From Caryophanales bacterium (GTDB lineage: Bacteria; Bacillota_I; Bacilli_A; Izemoplasmatales; UBA1188): 64,000 nucleotides of DNA. Position numbers and translations under genes: made by a program. Position 1 is the first letter of the stretch. Every line of letters begins with the position of its first letter. Shown here piece after piece: positions 38,778 through 47,868 of the stretch. The stretch is from positions 1 through 64,000 of the forward strand of contig JAEEXP010000002.1 in NCBI GenBank assembly GCA_016287865.1, read 5' to 3'. Below the pieces are notes generated by a model that was given only the letters and a program-made list of their open reading frames with translations, made no database searches and had not been told where the DNA came from.

Positions 38778-39725
38778 ATGAAATATAATAATTCTATTCT
38801 AGAGTTGGTGGGTAATACTCCACTCGTTAAATTAAATAACATTATAGAAGCATTTAACCTAAAAGCGAATCTTTACGCAAAAGTAGAAGCTTTTAATCCA
38901 GCTGGTTCAGTTAAAGATAGAGCTGCCCTTCAAATGATTGAAGATTTAGAAAAAGAAGGAATTATAAATCAAGATACATTATTAATAGAACCAACCTCAG
39001 GAAACACCGGAATTGGCCTTGCGTTTATTTCAAACTATAAAGGATATAACTTAACAGTTGTTATGCCTGATAGTATGAGTAAAGAACGTATTGATTTTAT
39101 GAGATCATATGGTGCAAATGTAGTATTAACTCCTGGAATTAATGGTATGCCTGGTGCTATTAGAAAAGCTAAAGAGATTAATGAGGCAAATCCTAATTCA
39201 ATAATTGTTGGTCAATTCGTTAATGAATCAAATCCTAAAGCACACTACCTTCATACAGCTCCAGAAATCTATGAAGCCCTTGATGGAAAAGTAGATGCTT
39301 TAGTTGCTGGTATTGGAACTGGTGGAACTATTACTGGTATTGGTCACTTCTTAAAAGAAAAAGATGAAAATATCAGAGTAATTGGTGTTGAACCAGAAGC
39401 ATCTCCAGTTCTTACTAAAGGATATTCAGGAAAACATGTAATTCAAGGAATTGGTGCTGGATTTATTCCAGAAATACTTGATAAAGATGTAATTGATGAA
39501 GTTATTGATGTCCCAAATGAAAGTGCACTCAAAACTACTCTCTTACTTTCAAGAGCCGAATCAATTCTTGCGGGTATTTCATCTGGTGCTGCATTATATG
39601 CCGCAATTCAAGTTGCTAAAAGAGATGAATTTAAGGGAAAGAATGTTGTAGTTATATTACCTGATAATGGAGATAGATATATGTCTAGTGGCGTATATCT
39701 AGATAAAGAAGAGGAAGAATCTTAA
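38778..39725 (+). CDS. cysK: Cysteine synthase (PLP-dependent)
   Basis: GNTPLVKLNNI, PAGSVKDRAALQMI, PTSGNTGIGLAF, GIGTGGTITGIG. Confidence 0.95.
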   Translation: MKYNNSILELVGNTPLVKLNNIIEAFNLKANLYAKVEAFNPAGSVKDRAALQMIEDLEKEGIINQDTLLIEPTSGNTGIGLAFISNYKGYNLTVVMPDSMSKERIDFMRSYGANVVLTPGINGMPGAIRKAKEINEANPNSIIVGQFVNESNPKAHYLHTAPEIYEALDGKVDALVAGIGTGGTITGIGHFLKEKDENIRVIGVEPEASPVLTKGYSGKHVIQGIGAGFIPEILDKDVIDEVIDVPNESALKTTLLLSRAESILAGISSGAALYAAIQVAKRDEFKGKNVVVILPDNGDRYMSSGVYLDKEEEES

Positions 39726-39745
39726 TTGATTCTCCCTCTTTTTAA

Positions 39746-40915
39746 TTATCTTTTATTTATTTGAAGTACATAGAATTTTAAGTATTGTGTTTCATCACTT
39801 AAAAGAAGTGAAGGATGATCTGGTGCTTGAGATTTAATTTCAATGCATCTAGCATTTACTTTAGCTTCTCTAGCTGAATCTATTAACATCTTACTAAATA
39901 ATACTGGAGTAATGAAATGGCTACAAGAAGAAGATATTAATATTCCTCCTTCATTAAGTAATTTCATGGCGAGGATATTAATATCTTTATATCCTCTTAA
40001 GGCATCGCTAACTTCACTAACTGATTTAGTAAAGGCAGGTGGGTCTAAGACTATCACATCAAATTTAGTCCCATCTTTCTTAAAGTCTCTTAATACTTTA
40101 AATACATCTCCAGTAATAGTGTCTATATTATTGAATCCGTTTAGTTTAGCGTTTTCTTTAACGTTTTCTATGGCGCGTTCTGAGATATCTACCGCAGTAA
40201 CTTTAAGCGCGTTTGTACAAGCGTTTAAAGAGAATCCTCCACTATTACTGAAACAATCAAGCACAGTTTTACCTTTAGTATATCTTCTTAAAGCTAATCT
40301 ATTGTCTTTTTGATCTAAGAAGTAACCAGTCTTTTGACCTTCTTTAATATGAACTGAAAGTTTTAAACCATTCTCAGTAATAATAACGCTATCAGGTACT
40401 TCACCATATAAAGTTGACTCAATAGATTTAAGACCTTCTTTAGTTCTTAAATTCTCTTCACATCTCTCATATATTCCTTTAGGATTAAATAATTCTATAA
40501 TTGATTCAACTATTATATCTTTCTTTAAATCCATTCCTAGCGAAGATATTTCAATCACATATACATCCTCATATTTATCAATGATAAGACCTGGAAGAGC
40601 GTCAGCTTCACTAAATACCATTCTATAGGCAGAACTTAAGCCTAAGCTAACTCTAAAGTCATTAGCTTTTTTAATTCTTTCTTTAAATAATTCTTTAGAA
40701 TCATCTTCATCTTTATTTAAGAATAATCTAACTAAAACCTTTGATAAATGATTAATATAACCTTTACCTAGGAATTTATCGTCAAATGAATAAACTTCTG
40801 CGAGAGAGCCATTTTTATCTTTATTCTCAACTCGAAGTACTTCATTCGCATAGATAGTGTTAGATCCACTTATTATTCTTTTTTCTTCATTCTTTTTTAA
40901 GATTACTTTATACAT
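39746..40915 (-). CDS. Class I SAM-dependent rRNA methyltransferase (RlmI/RlmO-like, PUA + Rossmann)
   Basis: GLIIDKYEDVYVIEI; GQKTGYFLDQKDNR; VLDCFSNSGGFSL; VIVLDPPAFTKS. Confidence 0.92.
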   Translation of the reverse strand: MYKVILKKNEEKRIISGSNTIYANEVLRVENKDKNGSLAEVYSFDDKFLGKGYINHLSKVLVRLFLNKDEDDSKELFKERIKKANDFRVSLGLSSAYRMVFSEADALPGLIIDKYEDVYVIEISSLGMDLKKDIIVESIIELFNPKGIYERCEENLRTKEGLKSIESTLYGEVPDSVIITENGLKLSVHIKEGQKTGYFLDQKDNRLALRRYTKGKTVLDCFSNSGGFSLNACTNALKVTAVDISERAIENVKENAKLNGFNNIDTITGDVFKVLRDFKKDGTKFDVIVLDPPAFTKSVSEVSDALRGYKDINILAMKLLNEGGILISSSCSHFITPVLFSKMLIDSAREAKVNARCIEIKSQAPDHPSLLLSDETQYLKFYVLQINKR

Positions 40916-40996
40916 AATATCACCTACTTTATTTTACCCTAAAATAAAGAGTTGAAACATATTATTTTCGATTATAATAATTAGTGAGGATTTAAA

Positions 40997-41806
40997 ATGG
41001 CTCAATTAATAATTAATTTTTTGTTTCAATTGTTTTATTATGTAGTCTTAATATTACTTATGGGTTTCGTTATTGGCCTTTTAAATAAATTATTTTATTC
41101 ATTACTTTATAATAATAGAGTGGTTTGTTTTATAACTGGTTTAATTGGTACACCTATTCACGAATTATCACATGCGTTAATGTGTATTATTTTTATGCAT
41201 AAAATAGAAGAAATGAGACTATATAGAATAAGTAATGATGGAGTCCTTGGATACGTTGATCATACATATAATAAGAAGAATATATATGCCGCATCAGGCA
41301 ACTATTTAATTGGTGCAGCACCAATTATAGTTGGAAGCGTTATTATATATTTACTTACTATCTTTCTTCTTAAAGATATGGGATTGGCTATTAATAATGA
41401 AGTTCATAATTTTGTATCATCTCCAATAAGTTTTAATAGTTTTTATATTCTAATAAAGACTACAACTATCAATCTTTTTACTTCATTTTCATTTTACTGG
41501 CAGTCACTTCTATATATATTTATAGTATTGTGTCTTGCCCTTCATATGAATTTATCTAATGCGGATATTAAATGCGCATTACTAGGGTTACCATTTTTAG
41601 TAGTTATATTAGCCCTAGTAAATGTCTTATTATATTATTTACTTGTGAACTGGTATGAACCATTCTTAAATATAATGTTTCTTGGAGGTTCATATCTCCT
41701 CGTTACTTTATTAATATCTTTATTATTCTCACTAGTATTAGTACTGTTTGCCTCATTAATTAGATTAATAATTGTGATACTTAAACCTAGAAATAAAAAT
41801 AGTTAA
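40997..41806 (+). CDS. Multi-TM membrane protein with HExxH motif (M50-like)
   Basis: TGLIGTPIHELSHALMCIIFMHKIEEMRLY. Confidence 0.6.
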   Translation: MAQLIINFLFQLFYYVVLILLMGFVIGLLNKLFYSLLYNNRVVCFITGLIGTPIHELSHALMCIIFMHKIEEMRLYRISNDGVLGYVDHTYNKKNIYAASGNYLIGAAPIIVGSVIIYLLTIFLLKDMGLAINNEVHNFVSSPISFNSFYILIKTTTINLFTSFSFYWQSLLYIFIVLCLALHMNLSNADIKCALLGLPFLVVILALVNVLLYYLLVNWYEPFLNIMFLGGSYLLVTLLISLLFSLVLVLFASLIRLIIVILKPRNKNS

Positions 41807-41865
41807 GCATAACTAACCACTATATTTTTAATATATGTTAGAATACATTATAAAATAAAATATAT

Positions 41866-41937
41866 ACATCTATAGTTAAATGGATATAACGTATCATTCC
41901 GGATGATAAGTTGTGGGTTCGACTCCTGCTAGATGTA
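41866..41937 (+). tRNA. tRNA-Arg(CCG), CCA not encoded
   Basis: ACATCTATAGTTAAATGGATATAACGTATCATTCCGGATGATAAGTTGTGGGTTCGACTCCTGCTAGATGTA; full cloverleaf. Confidence 0.93.
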
Positions 41938-41952
41938 TAATGGAGGAAAAAC

Positions 41953-42420
41953 ATGATTTATGATTTTGTAGTAAAACAAAAGGGTAGTGATGTATCATTA
42001 AGTGAATTTAAAGGCAAAGTATTATTAATCGTTAATACTGCGACTCGTTGTGGATTTACTCCTCAATACACAGGACTTGAAGCATTATATGAAAAATATA
42101 ATGAAAAGGGATTTGAAATTTTAGATTTCCCATGCAATCAATTCTTATTCCAAGCACCTGGATCAGATGAAGAGATTAATGAGTTCTGTTCACTTAACTA
42201 TAATACTAAATTCCCTAGATTCTCTAAGGTTAAAGTAAATGGTAAAGAAGAAGAACCACTATTTAGATTCTTAAAGGATAACGCTCCTGAAAATACAGGT
42301 AAGAATGTTAAATGGAACTTTACTAAATTCTTAGTAGATAGAAGTGGAAATGTTGTTCATAGATTTGAACCAACTGACACTCCTGAATCTATTGAAAAGA
42401 GTATCGAAGAATTATTATAA
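41953..42420 (+). CDS. Glutathione peroxidase family protein (thiol peroxidase, Cys type)
   Basis: VLLIVNTATRCGFTPQYTGLEALYEKY; DFPCNQFLFQAPGSDEEI; KWNFTKFLVD. Confidence 0.94.
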   Translation: MIYDFVVKQKGSDVSLSEFKGKVLLIVNTATRCGFTPQYTGLEALYEKYNEKGFEILDFPCNQFLFQAPGSDEEINEFCSLNYNTKFPRFSKVKVNGKEEEPLFRFLKDNAPENTGKNVKWNFTKFLVDRSGNVVHRFEPTDTPESIEKSIEELL

Positions 42421-42532
42421 GAGATGGATTTAATCCATCTTTTATTTTTTTATTATCCTAATTGAAAAAAGAAAAAGAGAGATTTATAATTTATGTGGAG
42501 TAACAATTTGTAGAAATATATTAGGAGGAAAA

Positions 42533-44020
42533 ATGATTAATTCATTGTTATTTGCAATTCAACCATTTGTTTATGTGCTTATTGGCATAGTTGTAGCTGC
42601 AATTATAATTGTGGCTGTTCTTCTTATTTTAAAATCTAAAAAAGCAAAACAAGAAGATGATGTTGTTGAACCTATCAAAGTAGAAGAATCTAAAGAAGAA
42701 GAATTTGTTCCTGTTGAAGAAGAGGCTGAAGAAGAAGATGATGAAGAAGATGAAGAAGAGGAATTAACTCTTAAAGAATCTATCGAGAAAGCGAGTCATT
42801 CTGAAACTAAAACTGAAATTCATAAACAATTCATTAGAGACTATCTAAGAAAAAGATTCAATGATGAAGTAATAGTAAATGAAAGAGAGAATTATACCTC
42901 AACTGGCCTCCCTCTAGCTGACACTCATTATGTAAATAAAGGTCATATTAAAAAATGCTTTGTTTATGTATATGAAACAGAAGGAACTACACTCCTTTTA
43001 ATTAATGCAGATCACCATTTATCTCATGAACTTCACCAAGAAGGAAAACTTGTAAACAAGAGTTTATTCCCTAAATCAAAAGATCAATGGTATAGCTTAC
43101 CTATTGATTCTAAATATACAAACGAAGATATTGAATATATTCTTGATTACTGTTATTTCTTACCACTTGGTGTAAGAGTTGTAAGAGATAGTGCTAAGAA
43201 AGCAAAAGGTGAAGTAACATTAAAAGAATCTCTAGCTATCGCTAAAGAATCTTCAGTAAATGATATCTTCAATAAGAAGTTCGTTGTAGACCACTTAGAA
43301 GAAAAATACGGTGAAGAAGTAATAGTTAACGAAAGAGCAAACTTCACTTCTACTGGTCTTCCTCTAGCTGATACTCACTATGTAAATAAAGGCGATGTAA
43401 AGAAATGCTTTATCTATGTATATGAAGTAGATGGAACATTACTCTTACTTGGAAATGCTGATAATAAGTTAATGAAAGAACTTAAAGATGAAGGCAAAGT
43501 AGTTAATAAGAGTTTATTCCCTAAATCAAAAGATACATGGCTCTCTATTCCAATTGATTCTAAATATACATCAAGAGACGTTAGATATATTGTAGATTAC
43601 TGCTATGGTCTTCAACTTGGTGAAAAGACAGAAAAAGAAGTAGAACATACTCATCAAGCTCATCACCTAAAAGATGTAGAAGTTAAAGAAAAAGTAACTG
43701 TAGCTGAAGCTGAAGATTTAATCGGTGATGAAGTAGTAAAAGAAGCTATCCACGAAGAATTCGTTAAATCTATAGGTGGCAAGAAAACTATCATAAACAT
43801 TGATATAATCTCAGAAAACTTTAATAGTGGTGATAAAGTAACTATTAAAGAAATGAAAGAAAAAGGATTAATTCAAAGTAAGTTTGATTCAGTTAAAGTT
43901 CTCGCAAGAGGAGTACTTGATAAGAAACTCACAATAGTAGCAGATGACTTCAGTGATGATGCAATAAAGATGATTGTTGCAACAGGCGGAGAAGTAATCG
44001 AACTTAAACAAAAGAAATAG
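42533..44020 (+). CDS. Membrane-anchored protein with acidic linker, two ~130-aa internal repeats and a ribosomal L15-like C-terminal domain
   Basis: N-terminal TM; repeated SxxxIxxxFxxDxLxxxxxxEVIVNERxNxTSTGLPLADTHYVNKG..KKCFxYVYE; C-term KKTIINIDIISENFNSGDKVTIKEMKEKGLIQSKFDSVKVLARGVLDKKLTIVADDFSDDAIKMIVATGGEVIEL. Confidence 0.75.
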   Translation: MINSLLFAIQPFVYVLIGIVVAAIIIVAVLLILKSKKAKQEDDVVEPIKVEESKEEEFVPVEEEAEEEDDEEDEEEELTLKESIEKASHSETKTEIHKQFIRDYLRKRFNDEVIVNERENYTSTGLPLADTHYVNKGHIKKCFVYVYETEGTTLLLINADHHLSHELHQEGKLVNKSLFPKSKDQWYSLPIDSKYTNEDIEYILDYCYFLPLGVRVVRDSAKKAKGEVTLKESLAIAKESSVNDIFNKKFVVDHLEEKYGEEVIVNERANFTSTGLPLADTHYVNKGDVKKCFIYVYEVDGTLLLLGNADNKLMKELKDEGKVVNKSLFPKSKDTWLSIPIDSKYTSRDVRYIVDYCYGLQLGEKTEKEVEHTHQAHHLKDVEVKEKVTVAEAEDLIGDEVVKEAIHEEFVKSIGGKKTIINIDIISENFNSGDKVTIKEMKEKGLIQSKFDSVKVLARGVLDKKLTIVADDFSDDAIKMIVATGGEVIELKQKK

Positions 44021-44033
44021 TTAAATAAATAAT

Positions 44034-44063
44034 AAAAGGATGGATTAATTTCCATCCTTTTTC
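44034..44063. terminator. Rho-independent terminator, repeat copy 1
   Basis: AAGGATGGATTAATTTCCATCCTTTTT, identical to 46001-46027. Confidence 0.8.
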
Positions 44064-44067
44064 TTGT

Positions 44068-44113
44068 AAAAAGGATTTCTTCATATTATAATCAAATCGA
44101 GGAATAAACCATG
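44068..44113 (+). repeat. Promoter-containing direct repeat, copy A
   Basis: aaaaggatttcttcatattataatcaaatcgaggaataaaccat; TATAAT inside; copy B at 45425-45470. Confidence 0.8.
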
Positions 44114-44273
44114 CTTGAATATAACCTTAAAATAGACTACTTATTTTCTAAAAAATATTTAAATATGAAAGTGGTTATGTTCAAGATGAAAGTTATTGTA
44201 GGAATGTAAAAAGTGATTGAAAATTTAGTGGAAAAGATTTCAAGAGCTTTGTTACTTTGAATGGAGATTTAAA

Positions 44274-44684
44274 ATGAATATAAAAAAACTAAATATGTAC
44301 GGCTATCATGATTCCGCTATATCATTTATTAAAATTGAGAAAGGATATGTTAATATTTTCTTTCATAAAGGCCTTTATGTATTAAATGATAATGGATCTG
44401 AAATAGAAAAAAGTGAACCGATAGTATTAAAGATTAAAGTAAATGACTGTTTGGTTGAGGAAACCTCTTTCTTAGTTAACATACTATCTTACAATAGAAA
44501 GAAAAAATATATAGATGTAAATAAATTTAATAACGAAGCACTTAAAAATTCAATTGATATTTCAAACTTATATTATTCTGATTTCAATGATGAAGTTTTA
44601 ATTGTAGCTTCAAGTCGTAAACATGATTACTATTTAATTATTGAGGAGTGCATTGATATAGATTTTGTTTTGCTTGACAATTAA
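44274..44684 (+). CDS. Hypothetical protein
   Basis: 136-aa ORF preceded by GGAGA; no recognised domain. Confidence 0.55.
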   Translation: MNIKKLNMYGYHDSAISFIKIEKGYVNIFFHKGLYVLNDNGSEIEKSEPIVLKIKVNDCLVEETSFLVNILSYNRKKKYIDVNKFNNEALKNSIDISNLYYSDFNDEVLIVASSRKHDYYLIIEECIDIDFVLLDN

Positions 44685-44768
44685 GCTTATAGGAAATAAT
44701 GGTTGAGCAGTCTCGGTGAAATAAAAAAACAAAAATAGTTAGAAAGAAAAAAATGATAGGTTTTTAAT

Positions 44769-45176
44769 ATGAAAATTTATTTCGTTGAATATGTATTTTT
44801 TAAAAAAATAGATAAAACCGATGGTGAAAGAGTGGAACTGCGACTTGGAGCAGGGTTTTGGGTAAACGAAAAGAAAATGGCAGTTGATTTAATAGAAATG
44901 AAGAAAAATCTGAATAAAGGTTGGAGAGTAGAAAAAAAAGCGTTTGATGTGCTTGTTAAAAGAAGACAAAAGAACTTGTATGTTTTAAACTATGAATACG
45001 ATATATCAGATGGCACTACTTTTTATTATCAATTTGAACCTCAAACAAGTTACAAAAAATGTTGGGAACAAATGAAAGAATTAGTCAATAATTCAAAATA
45101 TAAAAATGATTCCACAAAGATTTGCACTAGAGGAAGAGACGGATGGTTTGTTGAAAAATATGAAATAGTATGGTAA
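44769..45176 (+). CDS. Hypothetical protein
   Basis: 135-aa ORF, Trp/Lys-rich; no recognised domain. Confidence 0.55.
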   Translation: MKIYFVEYVFFKKIDKTDGERVELRLGAGFWVNEKKMAVDLIEMKKNLNKGWRVEKKAFDVLVKRRQKNLYVLNYEYDISDGTTFYYQFEPQTSYKKCWEQMKELVNNSKYKNDSTKICTRGRDGWFVEKYEIVW

Positions 45177-45348
45177 TTGTTTCTGAAAATTGTGCACTAT
45201 ATTTGCATTATTGTATAAAATGTTTCTGTTATATCAAACACGCTTGTTAAACATAAATAGTGAATTGATATAAAAACTTTAATATATGTAATTTATAATT
45301 CAATAATTTATGTTAAAGAATAAAATAAATTATATGTAATTGATATGT

Positions 45349-45408
45349 AATGCAATTAAAATGGTTGTTGCTACTGGCGGTGAAGTTATTGAATTAAAAC
45401 AAAAGTAG
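45349..45408 (+). pseudogene. Residual 3' end of an L15-domain paralogue of the 42533-44020 gene
   Basis: NAIKMVVATGGEVIELKQK* versus DAIKMIVATGGEVIELKQKK*, differing largely at synonymous sites. Confidence 0.85.
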
Positions 45409-45424
45409 TATTAAATAAAAAAGA

Positions 45425-45470
45425 AAAAGGATTTCATTATATTATAATCAAATCGAGGAATAAACCATAC
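45425..45470 (+). repeat. Promoter-containing direct repeat, copy B
   Basis: aaaaggatttcattatattataatcaaatcgaggaataaaccat. Confidence 0.8.
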
Positions 45471-45517
45471 CTAATATCATAATTGATGATTTGCTAAAAT
45501 ATTGAGAGGAATTTAAT

Positions 45518-45979
45518 ATGTGGTTTGAAACAAAAGAGTATAACTATGAGGTAATTTCTACCCTTCTATTTATAGGTTTTTCTCCGATTATAGTCATTCA
45601 TGTTTTTTGCCTTATCGGTATAACATTTTATACTAAAACATTTCAGTATCCATTAAAAATACTTTATGTTCTTTTGATATGGTTGGGCTTGTTTGTAGTA
45701 GGATGCATTTTATTATGTGCCTTTTCAAAAAAAATAAAAATTGTATCGAATAATGGTTGTATTTCATTTAATAGTGAAGTAATAAAGAAAAAAAATATCA
45801 AGAAAATAGAATATGTTAAGTTTAATATGTTATTGTTACCATTTTTATATTTTATTAATAAAGGAAATGGATTGATAATGGAAATATCATATATTGGAGA
45901 AAATTACGAGAACAAAGTGTTTTCGTTACGTGTTTCTAATGTTGTTTTTAATAGAATAAAACAAATAATCGATTTATAA
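45518..45979 (+). CDS. Hypothetical membrane protein (two TM helices)
   Basis: GAGAGG RBS; TLLFIGFSPIIVIHVFCLIGI and ILYVLLIWLGLFVVGCILLCAF. Confidence 0.6.
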   Translation: MWFETKEYNYEVISTLLFIGFSPIIVIHVFCLIGITFYTKTFQYPLKILYVLLIWLGLFVVGCILLCAFSKKIKIVSNNGCISFNSEVIKKKNIKKIEYVKFNMLLLPFLYFINKGNGLIMEISYIGENYENKVFSLRVSNVVFNRIKQIIDL

Positions 45980-46000
45980 AATATAAAAAGGGGAATAAGA

Positions 46001-46027
46001 AAGGATGGATTAATTTCCATCCTTTTT
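46001..46027. terminator. Rho-independent terminator, repeat copy 2, overlapping nagA 3' end
   Basis: AAGGATGGATTAATTTCCATCCTTTTT; encodes NagA C-terminal KKDGN-stop on the minus strand. Confidence 0.8.
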
Positions 46028-47158
46028 ATATACGATTTTACCTTCTTTAAATGTCTCTAGTACATGTAGTGAATTATCTAATAATACAAGGTCTGCGAGT
46101 AGGCCTTCTTTAATGGCTCCTCTATCAGTTAATCCTAATGACTTAGATTGATTAAAACTACTAATTTTAGCCAAATCCATTAAATTGATATGGCACAATT
46201 CTTCCATATTTCGGAGGCCCTTATCCATAGATAGTACTGATCCAGCTAAAGGTCCTGTTTTTAGGTATAATGCATTACCTTTATTTACTACATCCATGCC
46301 TTCCATAACGAACTCTTTTTCTTTAGTATTTTTAGGAGATAAAGAGTCTGTGATAATCATGAATCTATTTGGACCAACTATTTTATAATAAGTTTCAAGA
46401 ACGTCTTTTTCAACATGCACAAAGTCACATATTAGTTCTGAATATAGTGTATCAAAATACATTCCAGCCACAACCATTCCAGGACGCTTATGGCTATATG
46501 GACTCATCGCATTATGAACGTGAGTTAGATTAGTGAGTCCATGCTTAATAGCTTCTTCAATATCGTTGAATGTCGCATCGCTATGTCCTGCAGATACTAC
46601 TATATTATTTCTTCTTAGAAGTTTAATAGCTTCTTTAGTGTTAGTTGAAGCTTCAGGTGCGATAGTAATGTATCTTACATAACCTTCGCCAGTAGTAATA
46701 AACTCATTTAGTTCATCTAAATCAATTGGTCTAATATATTTTGGATTTTGAGCTCCAGAATATTTTTTATTAATATATGGACCTTCAAGATGAATTCCAT
46801 AAAGAGATGGATTTATTTTTGCGGCCTCTTTAATATTCTTAATTGCCTCTAATATCTTTTCTTTAGTAGAAGTTAGGGTAGTAGCGAGGAATGTGGTGAC
46901 GCCTTCAGCGTATAATGCATCACAAGCTATTTTAAAGTCTTCAACCTTAGCGTTCATATAATCCACACCATTAGTACCATGAGTATGAAGATCAATAAAG
47001 CCAGGCATTAAGATTTGATTATGACAGTTAATAATTTCACTGTCACCTTCAGTAATAACTTCTTCATAGATTTCATCGATATATTTATCAACGATTTTTA
47101 CTGAACCATGTTCGATGATTCTATAATCTAATACAATTTTTACATCACTTAAAATCAT
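46010..47158 (-). CDS. nagA: N-acetylglucosamine-6-phosphate deacetylase
   Basis: LMPGFIDLHTHGTNGVDYM, GIHLEGPYINKKYSGAQ, VSAGHSDAT, THVHNAM, ITDSLSP. Confidence 0.95.
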   Translation of the reverse strand: MILSDVKIVLDYRIIEHGSVKIVDKYIDEIYEEVITEGDSEIINCHNQILMPGFIDLHTHGTNGVDYMNAKVEDFKIACDALYAEGVTTFLATTLTSTKEKILEAIKNIKEAAKINPSLYGIHLEGPYINKKYSGAQNPKYIRPIDLDELNEFITTGEGYVRYITIAPEASTNTKEAIKLLRRNNIVVSAGHSDATFNDIEEAIKHGLTNLTHVHNAMSPYSHKRPGMVVAGMYFDTLYSELICDFVHVEKDVLETYYKIVGPNRFMIITDSLSPKNTKEKEFVMEGMDVVNKGNALYLKTGPLAGSVLSMDKGLRNMEELCHINLMDLAKISSFNQSKSLGLTDRGAIKEGLLADLVLLDNSLHVLETFKEGKIVYKKDGN

Positions 47159-47868
47159 AATGAATTAGCCTCCTCATCTACGTATATAGTCACATTATTG
47201 TGTTTATTTAATATACTAGCTGGTAAATCATTACTGATTATACCTTTCTTAAGTTCACTAATTACTTTAGCTTTAGCCTTACCTGTTGCGATTAAGACAA
47301 TTTCTCTTGCATTCATTATAGATTTAAGTCCCATAGTTATTGCATATCTTGGTACGTCATCAATAGACGCAAAGAATCTTGAATTATCTTTAATAGTTGA
47401 TTCCTTTAAAGCTTCTATATGAGTTAGTGAATCAAAAGAAGCGCCAGGTTCATTGAATGCAATATGACCATCAGTACCAATACCTAATACTTGAATATCA
47501 ATTCCTCCAGCTTCTTTAATCATCTTATCGTAATATAAAGGGTCTTCATCTTTAATCAGTCCATTTGGGACATATGTATTATTTAAATCAATATCTATAT
47601 GACTAAATAGATTATGATTCATAAAATATCTATAGCTTTGGTCATTCAATTCATCAAGACCGATATATTCATCGAGGTTAAATGTTTTAACATTTTTAAA
47701 ACTTACTTCACCTTCCTTATATCTCTTAATTAATTCCTCATATAAAGGAAGAGGAGTAGAACCAGTCGCAAGACCTAGGACAGGTTTTTCTTTGGTTTTA
47801 ATTAATGAAACAATTCTATCTGCGATATCTTTTGCGATATCGTCTTTATTTAATACAACGTATTTCAT
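47155..47868 (-). CDS. nagB: Glucosamine-6-phosphate deaminase
   Basis: VLGLATGSTPLPLYEELI, TFNLDEYIGL, GIGTDGHIAFNEPG. Confidence 0.96.
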   Translation of the reverse strand: MKYVVLNKDDIAKDIADRIVSLIKTKEKPVLGLATGSTPLPLYEELIKRYKEGEVSFKNVKTFNLDEYIGLDELNDQSYRYFMNHNLFSHIDIDLNNTYVPNGLIKDEDPLYYDKMIKEAGGIDIQVLGIGTDGHIAFNEPGASFDSLTHIEALKESTIKDNSRFFASIDDVPRYAITMGLKSIMNAREIVLIATGKAKAKVISELKKGIISNDLPASILNKHNNVTIYVDEEANSL

